Positions 21,028-31,548 of a DNA stretch of 64,000 nucleotides are shown one piece after another. Every line of letters starts with the position of its first letter. The stretch's first letter is position 1. Below the pieces are notes generated by a model. That model did no database searches and had not been told where the DNA came from. It was given only the letters and a program-made list of their open reading frames with translations. The DNA comes from Stenocarpella maydis (Eukaryota; Ascomycota; Sordariomycetes; Diaporthales; Diaporthaceae), in contig NQMI01000066.1 of assembly GCA_002270565.1 (NCBI GenBank), forward strand, positions 62,001 through 126,000, in the 5' to 3' direction. Both the position numbers and the translations under genes were made by a program.

Positions 21028-22377
21028 ATGGCACCAGCTCTGGGAGAGCCCCCGGCCGCCGAGGAGCGGGCTCAGTTTGAGCTTATCGTGAAGCACGGCC
21101 ATCATGATCTGGTCCAGGCTGTTGCATTCAACGCCTACGGCGACCGCTGTGCGACCGGGTCTGTCGATGGCAAGATCAGGGTCTTCAACCGCCACAGAGA
21201 CAGCGTCTGGAGGCTGTGTGATACCTGGACCGCCCATGGGGGAGAGATACTCGAGGTGAGCCCCGCCCTGCCCCCGCGCGCCCGAGCCCGCCCCCCAGGC
21301 GTCGCGCCTGCTGAGCCCTCGCCGCAGCTGCAATGGCTCCCACCCACCGTCTACCCCAGCCTCGTCGCGTCGCTGGGGATAGAGGGCCGCTTCAAGCTCT
21401 GGGCAGAGGACCCCTCCGCTGCCCCGGGCCGCCGCTTTGGAAACCGCTCAAAGGACAACGCCAAGGCCGCCTTCGAGCACCGCTCCCCGCGCGCGCCCTA
21501 CCGCTCCTTCTCCCTCAAGCACAATGACGAGACCCGCCAGACACACCTCGCCCTGCTGGCCGCCGACGGGCGCCTGACCGTCTACGAGAATGACATGTCC
21601 GAGAACCTTTCCGACTGGACCCAGATGGATGAGCTGTCGGTGTGCGACAGGCCTGCCCGCGGTGAGGAGACGTCCTTCCGCGTGCGCTTCGACCCAAACA
21701 CCGACCCTTGCTACAACGCCCTGCGCGCCGGAATGCCCACCGACACCCTGAGCCTGGTCGTCGCCGCCATGGACAAGGTCAAGATCTACCGCACCCGCGA
21801 CGTCGTCATCCACTCCTACGGCGTCCCCTCAACCAAGAAGGAGTTCTACGAGGCGGCTGTGGTATCGGCCCACCGCGGCTTGGTCAGGGATGTCGCCTGG
21901 GCCCCGGGAAACATCAGGGGCTACGACATTATCGCATCAGCCTGTATGGACGGCTACGTGAGGGTCATACGGGTCGACACCCCGCACGACACCAGCGACG
22001 GCAGGTCCTGGTCCTCGAGCGACCTGGTCAGGGGGGCCTCCCGCCCTGAGCCCTCGTCCAGGGCTGCCGGGAATGCATCTGGCGCCAGCCCGGCGCAGCA
22101 CCCCTCGGGTATCAGCCAGGGCGTGCACCATCCCACGGCAGAAGGCGACAGGAGGAAGAACCAGGCCGGCCACATCTACCACACGATGCAGTCGCTTTCC
22201 ATGCTGGAGAACCACAGGACCCCGATGTGGAGGGTCGGGTTCGACGACGACGGACAGATCCTGGGCTGCGTCGGGGATGACGGAAAACTGCTGTGTTTCC
22301 GGCAGCAGGCCGATGGACAGTGGCGCAAGAGCTCAGAAATCGGCGTCATGAAGATGAAGATGGCCGTGCCGTCTTGA
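21028..22377 (+). CDS. SEH1: Nucleoporin SEH1 (WD-repeat), 425 aa
   Basis: SEH1 belongs to the Y-shaped Nup84/Nup107 outer-ring complex and to the SEA (GATOR2-like) complex at the vacuole. Join 21028-21255, 21328-22377. The opening repeat HHDLVQAVAFNAYGDRCATG with DGKIRVF matches SEH1. It continues through ASLGIEGRFKLWAED and HRGLVRDVAWAPG and ends with VGFDDDGQILGCVGDDGKL. The 72-nt intron (21256-21327) is a multiple of three and has no in-frame stop, so naive translation reads through it and inserts an Arg/Pro-rich 24 residues in the first propeller blades. GTGAGC donor and CCGCAG acceptor, plus the need to join the blades, support splicing. The start at 21028 is preferred over an in-frame ATG at 20869 because the added 53 residues look non-conserved. 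Confidence 0.88.
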   Translation: MAPALGEPPAAEERAQFELIVKHGHHDLVQAVAFNAYGDRCATGSVDGKIRVFNRHRDSVWRLCDTWTAHGGEILEVSPALPPRARARPPGVAPAEPSPQLQWLPPTVYPSLVASLGIEGRFKLWAEDPSAAPGRRFGNRSKDNAKAAFEHRSPRAPYRSFSLKHNDETRQTHLALLAADGRLTVYENDMSENLSDWTQMDELSVCDRPARGEETSFRVRFDPNTDPCYNALRAGMPTDTLSLVVAAMDKVKIYRTRDVVIHSYGVPSTKKEFYEAAVVSAHRGLVRDVAWAPGNIRGYDIIASACMDGYVRVIRVDTPHDTSDGRSWSSSDLVRGASRPEPSSRAAGNASGASPAQHPSGISQGVHHPTAEGDRRKNQAGHIYHTMQSLSMLENHRTPMWRVGFDDDGQILGCVGDDGKLLCFRQQADGQWRKSSEIGVMKMKMAVPS

Positions 22378-23400
22378 GGCGGTGGAACGGCTCGTCGGCT
22401 GGCAAGCATGGCCCCCCCCCCTCGGGCTGCACTTTGCCGAGTACCATCACTCAGGCCTTATCAAGGTCGAGGTGGCTGGCGCGCTGCGGCTGCCCCGCAC
22501 CTGACACCACCGGCGGGATCGAATCGGGCCTCCCTAGTTGGCCGCCGCCAAGATCTGGGTACTCAGCGCGTCATGGCTACCACTCCTGTGTGCGTGTTGC
22601 ACTCTGCGTTTGTGGCCAACAGGCCGGCCAAGACAAAACACATGGTGTACATTTCACGCAGGACAGGACCAGGGGCCTGAGGCAAACTTGCTGCAACAAG
22701 CCTAGGCGGCACGTTGTACTGATATACCCCCGATGTGCTCAGCATGTCATTGGGTGCATGCGACAAGCGCTTCAAAAAAAAATAAAAAATTGGGGAAAAA
22801 TTGAAAAATTGAAAAATGAAAAATGAAAAATGAAAATAAAAACCACGAGTTGGCCGATTCCTCCAGTCCCTGGCCTATAAAGCACCTCCTCACGAAAGAC
22901 TCGTAGAGCCTCAATGCTTCGCAACACCATTAGACAATTCTCAAAGTCCTTAATAAAGTCTCCTAAGGGTTTACCGAATTCCAGGAAGCCACTTTTTCAG
23001 GCTATAAACTATAGTCAGGAGCATAAGTATATTTACTTCCCTTATATCTTTAGGCTATAAGCCTCGAGACTCTTAAGTATTTATTGGTAGGGTACTAGTT
23101 CTTAGATTATCAGACTTTTATAAAGTGAATAGTTTGAATAAAGCTGTATATAAGGGAAGAGCTAGAATAAGCTTTAAAGGGTATATATACCTTGCTAGCT
23201 TTTATTATTCAGCTAAATATGTGGGGGGGAGATGAGCTGAAGGGGCAGGCTGTTAGATCTGGAAGCCACTTTGTGAGTCCACAAACTATACTTAGGGGTA
23301 TGGGTACGTCCGGTTTCCCTATAGCTTCAGGGTTCCGTTTGTCTCTCATGGGATGCTCCCAGAGATGTATGTTGTAGAGTAGACTCTATCAGCTATCTCT
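22378..23400. other. Convergent intergenic region SEH1 / BMS1 containing repeat debris
   Basis: 3' flanks of both genes. The middle is markedly AT-rich, unlike the rest of the window; it is described as a repeat below. Short A-rich tandem units (GAAAAAT) run from about 22775 to 22840. No gene seen. Confidence 0.7.
22860..23345. repeat. AT-rich tract with two diverged copies of one sequence (RIP-like relic)
   Basis: Copy A starts at 22984 and copy B at 23261. Both begin GGAAGCCACTTT and share AAACTATA and an ATA.CTT.AG block at equivalent spacing for about 70 bp. Roughly 70% of aligned bases match. Most mismatches are transitions, and in most of these copy A has T or A where copy B has C or G. 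That is the direction expected from repeat-induced point mutation. The stretch around copy A, up to about 23215, is AT-rich with many TA dinucleotides, while copy B sits in more normal composition. No protein remnant was recognised, so the type of element is unknown. Confidence 0.6.
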
Positions 23401-26400
23401 CTACCTTCTCCTCTTCCCACCGCCGCCGCCTTCCTCCCCAGACCTCCTCTTCTTTCCCTCCTTGCTCCAGTACTCCTTGGTCTCCCTCTTCTCCCTCGCG
23501 GCCTTCTTCTCCGCCATCTCGGCCATCTTCTTCTTGAACTCGGCCCTGTTCTTGTCTTTCTGCGCCTTCCTCTTCTCCGCGACGTCCTTGCGTATCGTCG
23601 TCAGCTTCTGCATCAGGTCCCGCGCCTTCTTCTCCTCGCCACCGAGCACCACCGCCCGCTTCTGCATGTACGTCGGCTTCTTCTGTGCCTTGGTCTGCAC
23701 GATCTGGCTCTTGTACGGCAGGTCGGCCGCGAGCTTCCTCGGCACCCGCAGCGGGTTGAAGTGCCGCTCTGCACGCTCGATCTTGCGGTACTGGCTGTCC
23801 TTGTTCTGCGGCGTCGGGAGCGCCTGCTCGGCGCGGATCTCGCCCGTCAGCCGCGCCCGCTGCCACCCGACCAGGTTCGTCACCGGGTTGTAGAAGCGGT
23901 GGGGCTTGATGGGGTACCACGCCCGCAGGAACACAATGTCGCTGAGGAGAATCTTGTCCTCAAACGTCGCACGGAAGTGGCCCTCCGGCTTGGAAAGAGC
24001 CCGCTTGATCTGGCCCCGGATGCCTGAGACTGTCTTGATGGAGGCACCTTCGAACTTGGCAATCTCAAGCGAGGTGTTGAACATGTCCTTGATAAAGGCC
24101 GTGTTCTTGAAGATCTTGTAGGGGGTACCGGTCAGCTTGAGCTTCTTGACAATCTCCGTTGACTCGTCCACGCTCAGAACAGTGCCTGTTGCCGCTATCC
24201 TGAAGCCGGGGTTGGAGTTCGAGAACGAGTTGAAGCAGACGAAGCCAGTGTTTGGAGCTATTAATGGGCCATAAAAGGTGGCGAAGCAGTGCATATGCTC
24301 CGGCGTGTACTTCAGCATCCTGTTCCGTACTCGGGAGTCGGAAATGCTGTAGATAGGCATTGACTGGAATCTCCTCCAGCCTAGGGAGAAAATGAGTGGA
24401 TCTCCAGTCTTCAGGATCTTCTTGTGCCATCGGTGCCGTTTTATCCGCACCTGGACGAATCCAAATCGGTCTTCGGTGGCGGAAAGTCCTCCCACAATGA
24501 CCGGCATGCTGGGGTTAAATTGCTTGACAAACTCGGCCGGCACGCCCTCGATGACCAGTTTCGCGTATTTGCCAGCCTTGTGGCCCTGCACGAGAGCTCG
24601 TTGTCTCTCATCCAAGTTCTCAAACTCGGCCTTGTTGATGTCCAGCTGCTTCTGAATCATAGCCTTTTGGGCATCATACCAATCGTCCTCGCCGAACTCG
24701 TCATCCCCTCCTCCCTCTCGGCGAGCATTGGCTTTATCGTTGTTGAAGCCTTCACGGTCCTCTTCTTCAAACCGCAGTTTGAGCTCCTCTTTCCGACGAG
24801 CATTCTTCTCTCGCTCTGCTTCAAGATCTGTCTCGACCGGGCCGTGCTTCTCGCCTGTCTCGAGATCTTCAAAAGCGCCGTCGCCTTCGCCATCATCATC
24901 GTCGTCGCCATCCTCCGGTTCGTCTCCTGAGCCAAAGCCGTCAAAGCCGTCGTCTCCTTCTCCATCTTCACCATCGTCATCATCCAATAAGGTGGCGCTA
25001 GTGAATTTTTGCCTCAAAGCTTCGATGCTCTCCTCGTTCGACCAGTACGAGGCGAGTCTGTCGTAGTCGAAGGTGGGTACTGACCGATCGTCGGCGAGAT
25101 CCTCCTTCTCGTTCTTGGACTTCTTGAAGAAAGTCTCGTCTTCGGAGTCCTCTTCGATGTCCTCTTCCTCTTCTTCCTCCTCCTCCTCCTCCCCGTCACC
25201 TCGCCACCTCTTGAGAATGTCAGAGATGCTGAGAGAGTCGTTGTACAGCATTCGTGCCAAATCTGACGCCTGGAATGGGGTCTTCTTCCCGTGACGCTGC
25301 TTGGCTCGCTCCTCCATGTTCTCCTTCCACTTCAGTGCGGCCTCCTCGTCGCCAGAATCAAAGTCTTCCCCATCGCTTGTTTCATCTCCATCCGGGCCTT
25401 CCTCACCTGATATTGAGCCCAGGTCCGAATCACTATCCGCAAAAGCAACATCGTCGTTGTCTGCGGCCTCTTCAGCGTCATTTCTGAACATCTTGCCCAG
25501 CTTTTTCTCGTTGAATTCGGTCTCGACGTCGGACGCATCGGCCTCTGGATCGGACTCGCCATCGTCATCGCGTATATCGTCCTCAGCATCAGCCTGCTCA
25601 GCGACCCTCGCCTGCCTATGGCTCTTGCGGCCGGTATCGTCTTCTCCAGCTTCCTTGAGTTCCTCACCGCCTGCAAACAGCTGGACTCCGTCCTCTGTCT
25701 GGCCCAGGAGACGCCTCTCGGACTGAAGGTTGATGATGAGTTCCTCGCCCTCACCTCGCTCAACATCTTTGGCATCCTTGTCGAATGTAAAGCCCTTGTC
25801 TCGGTAAATGTAAATGGCGTCTCCATCCACCTGCAGCCCACTCCGGTCCGACATTGGCGCGTACAGCTTCTTGTCCTTATCGTCTAGGCGTCGCCGGCCG
25901 GTCTTGCCAGTGATCTTTGCGAGCGCCTGCTCCATAGCTGGTGTCGGACAAGGGTCGGGCAGAACCTCCACATCTGCAAGAGTATAATCCCCCAGGCCGG
26001 GTATGTGCACCCTTTGGCCCTGCGATGCGAAATTTGTGCCACGTAAATAGCCAGAGAGCACTATTGACCGGTCGCACATTTCATTTTCCTCGATCTTGGT
26101 TGGGTGCGTAATGTCGCGCCAGCTGTCGATAATCGTGTAGGGGTGTGAGTTCCTCCAAATCAACGGCCGGGGGTTCTTCATGATTGAGAGGAATCGGGAC
26201 AAGTTGTGGACTTCACGGTCGGGATAGCGCCCGTTTATGACGCCAGAGAGGTAGAACAAATGTGCGCCTTGGTACAGCTCGCTCCATAACCTGTGCTTTA
26301 ACCTCTTCTTTGCATCCCTGAGCGTGTGTGGTTTCTTGAACAGGTCGAGATGCGTAAGGATTCCAAAGACATTACCTGGCATACCGGTCGCAGCCAGGAC

Positions 26401-26943
26401 ATTCAGGAACTCCATCGTCTCCATTTCGAAACCAAAGTTGCCGTCGATCATTAACAACACAATGTCGGCCACCTTGGCGACATCGACCATAGCCTCGAGC
26501 TCATTGGGGCATTCGATGAAGGTAAGTCGTTGCTTCTTGGAGGTGACAACGGTGATGGGCCCCTGAGGGTTCGATATCGTCTCCTTGGAGTATCGGCGGA
26601 TCAAACTCTTGAGAAGAGTCGTCTTGCCCACCCCAGGCGGGCCGACGATGGTCACGAGCCGGGGTGGCGGTTCGTCGGGGAATCTGTCGACGAGGGGAAC
26701 ATGGAGACGCTTTTCTTTTATGTCCTGCGATCGCGCAGCTTGTGCTTGGAGCTTCCCGGGCCTGTGTACTGCAAAGGCCTTGGGATTGTCTAGAGGCAGA
26801 TTGTGTCAATCAAGAGTCCGGCGCAGGGCCCCCCCAACAGGTCAAGCTTCAAGTTGGGTTAGGCTGTAGCGGCTGGACATACCTCCTGTGTGCTTCTTTT
26901 TCTCCTTGGGCTTCCGATGAGGCTTGTTACTTTGCGCCTCCAT
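23401..26943 (-). CDS. BMS1: Ribosome biogenesis GTPase BMS1, 1149 aa
   Basis: BMS1 is the GTPase of the small-subunit processome; it binds Rcl1 and U3 snoRNP and acts in early 18S rRNA processing in the nucleolus. Join 26943-26883, 26789-23401 (93-nt intron). Exon 1 gives the short basic N-terminus (MEAQSNKPHRKPKEKKKHTG). Exon 2 begins with NPKAFAVHRPGKLQAQAARS, the classic family block, and then the P-loop GPPGVGKTT. An open frame seems to begin at a GTG at 26655, which is internal. The middle is strongly acidic with long Glu and Asp runs. The C-terminal BMS1/TSR1 domain is well preserved (SLGWRRFQSMPIYS, HMHCFATFYGP, FLRAWYPIKPHRFYNPV). It ends in a basic KRRR tail. Length is close to yeast Bms1 (about 1180 aa). 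Confidence 0.95.
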
Positions 26944-28567
26944 GACTGCAAAACCTTGAGCTGAAAATCCTCACAACTGCAGAGAGAGGGTAACCAGGAT
27001 GCGCCCTAGAAAAAGGTCAAGTCCTCCAGAAATTTTGAGAGCGCTGCTTATCTTATCTCTTATCGATAAGTGCCTACAAGGTGATTTGCAGGGTTGGGGC
27101 GATGAAAGCCGGCTGGGTGCTGCAACCAAACTGGACTTACACCAGAGCCACTTACACATGAACACGCCCGCTTGAAGCCTTACAATTACAGATCCCGCAG
27201 TCACGAAAGTCCAATTGAATTAGAAGTCTGTGAGTGGTCTCCCAAGTGCCAGGTCGTACCCTGAGCAGTACATCTTTGACGTTGACTCTGCGGGGATTTT
27301 CGAGACCCTTTCAAGGAACAAGCAAGAACGACATTGAAGCATAGACTGCAATTATGAAATAAACCCATACATAGGGAATCCTTGCTCCCCACGGTTGTGT
27401 TTCCGGCCAGTTTCTGCTCGCAACAATAATCAAGCAGAGGCATTTCCCGCGGGCTATCTATCAAAGTAGCGGGTCAATACAGCCTGATGCGTCCTGTCAA
27501 CTTCACCATATCCTGCGTGTCCGACGAGCACTCAACCCATGCACTCCCAGAATAGACCATCGATAACCATTTTTGTGGTCTCGCACCACATTTGCAAGCC
27601 ATTCCAGCGCCCCTTCCTACTGCCGTTGCAGTTGAAGTTCCAAGGCGCTGTGCATACGTCGGCATAAATGGTGTGCGAATTCGACAACAGAGGGTTATTC
27701 AGGAAAGAAGCGGGACTTCAGGACAGCGGAGCATTTTGGGAGAGAGGAGGGGTTGACGCCTGGGCTTCCGCATGGAGGGCCAGAAGCCCTGTCGTGTTGG
27801 GAAGGTATTTTTGGAGAAGCTACTTGTGGGGAAACCATGGAATAATGTTGCTTTTGCGAGATAATATGAAACTACATGTGCCTGCGGCCGCCACCGCGTT
27901 AGAACACTCAGCATGGCTTCCCATGGACATGAGTCTCGGTCAGAGCATGATTCCTCGGTTCTTACCCGTGATGTATTGATGGGATTTCAATTCTCTTTGA
28001 AGACCCCACGGGACGGAATCTGGCCGTGCAAAATATCCAGTCATCTTCAGGGCCAAGGTTGGCATCAAACTGGTAGTTGAGCCAGTGGCCGATGATCCTG
28101 CCGTCTTCCCATGGTGACATTTCCCACGAGCCACAAAGATGCTACAGATTTAGCCACAGGGCAACATGCACGGTATCTTGAACGGGTTGCTAATGCGGGC
28201 ATCCAAGCAGACAAGACGAACAAGAGTGGGGGGCTGGCCGCGTCTATCCGCCCCCACGAGACTGCACATGTCGGCCGGCACGACAAGTTTGTACAGCAAA
28301 GCAAGTGCCCGCTCCGGTGCCCACCATGACAGCATGACGTATGGTGCTCATGCTCGTGCTATTGCTCGTGCTGGGGCTGGTGCCGGCGGTTGCCAGCTCC
28401 AGAAGCCTTGCTGTTTCTTGGTTTCCTATAAGAATAAGCGACATCCTCTCCTCGACGCCTCTGACCACAGCCGCAACCATATCAACACCCTTCATACATC
28501 AACCACACAGCCCCCTAAAAACAAACATACCTCTCCAAACAGACCCCCGTATCCACCATCGATCAAT
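26944..28567. other. Divergent intergenic region, BMS1 / I9 inhibitor
   Basis: 1.6 kb with no supportable gene. An open frame at 27668-27979 has no recognisable features. The 100 bp upstream of the inhibitor start are A/C-rich, consistent with a fungal 5' UTR. Confidence 0.5.
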
Positions 28568-29023
28568 ATGCCTACCTACATTGTAAGTCCTAAAGCCATC
28601 TCGAGGGCCCCCTCCCTATCGGACCCAGCAGTGCCTGGAGACTGCCAACTATATCTGACATGCGCCGTCTCAGGTAACCTGCAAGGAGGACGCGACCCCT
28701 GAGCAGGTCGAGGCGTAAGATCAACACCGCAGTCCTGGATTCTATACTGCACCTGCCCCGACAGCCATGGCTGACTCAAGATATAGCGCAAAGAAGCATG
28801 CCGAGGATAAGGGAGGCAAGATCGGCCACTCTTACAACCTGATCAAGGGCTTCTCGTACGTTGCAACGCACCGTCTGACTGCATGGAACCTCAGCAGTGC
28901 CCCTCACTAACACCACGCGCGCCTGCTTGTAGTGTTGACTTCCCCGAGGACTCGATCAGCACTCTGGAGAGCCACGAGCATATCAAGGCCGTCGAGAAGG
29001 ACCAGGAGGTCAAGATCCAGTAG
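28568..29023 (+). CDS. Inhibitor I9-type proteinase inhibitor (PBI2-like), 71 aa, four exons
   Basis: Join 28568-28582, 28674-28714, 28787-28855, 28933-29023 (216 nt, in phase). The mature reading starts MPTYIVTCKEDATPEQV and ends KAVEKDQEVKIQ. It has the I9 fold sequence pattern (YIVxxK, then a helix, then GHSYNLIKGFSVDFP, then IKAVEKDQ) of subtilisin propeptides. Free-standing versions such as yeast Pbi2 (75 aa) are cytosolic inhibitors of vacuolar proteinase B and also contribute to vacuole fusion as part of LMA1. No signal peptide, as in Pbi2. The first coding exon is only 15 nt, and each exon is too short to stand out as an open frame, so this gene is easily missed. Splice sites: GTAAGT/CTCAG, GTAAGA/TATAG, GTACGT/TGTAG. 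Confidence 0.9.
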
Positions 29024-29520
29024 ACATGAGCGGGAGAGTAATCAACTTGTCCCATAGAGAGGCTCACCGTTGACCGCCCAGCTGCCTCAATAAGAGGGAG
29101 TTCTCACGAGTCTACAAGCAAGCATGCATCTGACAGAGCATAACGAGCAATGATTTGATAAACCACGCTTCGCAGACGCTCTGCTGTCCTGCTTGTTTCC
29201 CTTGTTCTCATCCCTCTCTTGTTATGGCGGGGTAAAAGGCGCCATGCCCCGCCCCCCCCTACCACCGTTATCTTATCTGTAAGGATCCGGCCAGAGCCCG
29301 CCTACAGTAAAGCGTGTGCTCGCTCAGCAGTGGTGGCCAAGAGGGTTTGCCGCTAAGGCCCCCTGCCCCCCTGCCCGACCGCTGTCAAACCACCTGTAAG
29401 CTCCTAATGAGGTCACTACTACCTCGTACGCACACCGAAGGCGATTGAAATGCCCCCCCAAAAGAACTGCACCAACTCCATGTGAGCTCACCGCCCTCCT
29501 CCGTCGTCTGCAATGCCGCC
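29024..29520. other. Intergenic region upstream of the dehydrogenase kinase
   Basis: 3' flank of the inhibitor and 5' region of the kinase. A CTTATC/TTATCT element near 29270 is the only notable sequence; no gene seen. Confidence 0.5.
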
Positions 29521-30984
29521 ATGAATTTTCTCGTGAGGCCACCGAGGTGTCCTCACTCGCCGCGAGCCTCAAGACAGCTCCTCTGTATCTCATGGACACC
29601 CACAGCGTGCGCGCGACTCTTCTCGTCCACCCCTCGGCCGGCGAGGCACACGAGCTTCCCACATCACGATGATCAGGTGCCTCGCCTGGCAAAGCAGCCT
29701 CTCCACCAGCTGAGCCTAGCAGACCTCGTCAAGTAATTACACGTGCCCCAACCAACTGGTGATGGTGGCAACCCTCAGGCTAACAACGACAACAGACATG
29801 GCCGGCCGCCCCTCTCGGCAGAGGCCCTCCTCTCGTCTGCCCGCTTTACCCTGTCGCTGCTCCCCATCCGCCTCGCCCACCGCATACAGGCCCTGCGCAA
29901 CCTGCCCTACATCGTGGTGTCCAACAGCCACATCACAAAGATCTACAACAACTACGAGCACTCGCTGTCCACCCTCCTCCCCTGGCTCGAGGACTCCCCA
30001 AACAGCAAGCACACCCTCTCCACGCTCGAGGACGAGATCCGCTTCACAGAGGTCCTGGCCGAGCTCGTCCACACCCACACCGACACCATCCCCATCCTGG
30101 CCCAGGGCTTCCTAGAGTGCAGGCGCTACATAAGCCCGGCCGAGGTTACCCGCTTCCTGGACGAGCACCTGCGCGCCCGCATCGGCACCCGCCTCATTGC
30201 CGAGCAGCACATCGCCCTGCACTTCAGCTCCAAGCCGCACTTCGACCCGGGCGCCTCGCCCACCCCCTGCACCGACCACCCCTCCTTCATCGGTGTCATC
30301 GACACCGCCCTGCGTCCCGCAGGCGTCATCGACTCGTGCGGCGAGTTCGTCGCCGGCATATGCGAGCTCAAATACGGCGTCCGCCCGCGCTGGGAGATCG
30401 ACGGCGACCCGGACACCACGTTCGCCTTCGTCCCCAACCACCTCGAGTACATCGTCACCGAGCTGCTCAAGAACGCATTTCGCGCCACTGTCGAGAGCGG
30501 CATGACCAAGGAGCCCGTCGTCATCACCATCGCCCCGGAGCCGCCCACCAGCGACGACAAGAGCCCCACCCCGCAGTCACCAGCGAGGCACTCGACTTCG
30601 AGCGACGCCATACGGCCCCTCGACGACAACGCCCCCGGCGTGACCATCCGCATCCGCGACCGCGGCGGCGGCATCAGCCCGGAGATCCTGCCCAACATAT
30701 GGTCGTACTCGTTCACCACCATGTCAGAGGACGAGGACCCGCCCAGCGGGAACGGAGGCAGCAGCGGTAGTGGCAGTATGAGCACCAGCACCGCCGGCAT
30801 CGACGCGCTGAACGTCATATCCAGCTCCAGCAACGGCGGGAGCTCCATCGCGGGGCTGGGCTACGGGCTGCCTCTGGGCCGTGCCTATGCCGAGTACTTT
30901 GGAGGGGGCGTCGCCGTGCAGAGCCTGTACGGCTGGGGCACGGACGTGTACCTGAGGCTCAAGGGCGTCGGGCGGATACAGTGA
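29521..30984 (+). CDS. Mitochondrial alpha-ketoacid dehydrogenase kinase (PDK/BCKDK family), 466 aa
   Basis: The enzyme phosphorylates and inactivates the E1 subunit of pyruvate or branched-chain ketoacid dehydrogenase in the mitochondrial matrix. Join 29521-29732, 29796-30984 (63-nt intron). The start at 29521 sits in a good context (GCCGCCATGA). It gives an Arg/Ser-rich N-terminus, MNFLVRPPRCPHSPRASRQ, with RLFSS further on, typical of a mitochondrial targeting peptide. The family N-terminal domain follows (RIQALRNLPYIVVSNSHI, YNNYEHSLSTL). The GHKL ATPase fold shows an N-box ELLKNAFRATVE, G1 box DRGGGI, and G2 box GYGLPLGRAYAEYFGG. A Gly/Ser-rich insert of about 40 residues lies between G1 and G2, at the ATP-lid. 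PDK and BCKDK cannot be told apart by eye. Confidence 0.9.
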
Positions 30985-31548
30985 ACGAATACGGATCTCC
31001 AGGTTAGGCGTGCGCACCCGTTGAGGTTGGCAGCGATGCTCCCTAGACAACAGACCATCGGCCAGCAGGGCAAGAAAGTCATTGCATGCATGTATAGACG
31101 AGGAGGAAGCGACATTCAAACGGAACCTGTACAGAGTGACATACGTACACAGTAGTAAATCAGTCATCAGCTATCACAAAAGAATCAACCTTGAGAAGAC
31201 CTTGCGCATGCAGTGAAGGGGGACTGAATTCCCCATGTCGAACTATAGACACTCAAATTATTAAGACGCCCGAGATTCCTGACCCGTGAGCTCCGAACAA
31301 GTAATGTTGAAGGACCGCGTTAAAAATAGATATGCTGACGCCGCTGGATAAAATCCCCAAGGATACTGCTGTGAAACTCTTCCTCTCATGCCCCCCCCCC
31401 CCCCAAAAAAAAAAGGTTGCCATCATTGACCCGCCTTGCTCCATGTATTAGTTTGTTTTTGAAATTCCAAATTGGATAGATGTCCGAAGATCGGGTAACG
31501 CTTTCTCTCCCATAAAACCGTCCTCATCATGTTTACCCAGCTGGCTTA
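30985..31548. other. Convergent intergenic region, kinase / class VII chitin synthase
   Basis: 3' flanks; contains a C-run followed by an A-run at 31389-31412. No gene seen. Confidence 0.6.

Noticed and set aside
26653..26655. BMS1 starting at this position
   Set aside because: The codon is GTG inside the conserved N-terminal block; family sequence continues upstream and an exon-1 ATG with good splice sites lies at 26943.
27668..27979. 103-codon frame between BMS1 and the I9 inhibitor
   Set aside because: No motif, no partner exons and no composition bias that would mark it as coding.
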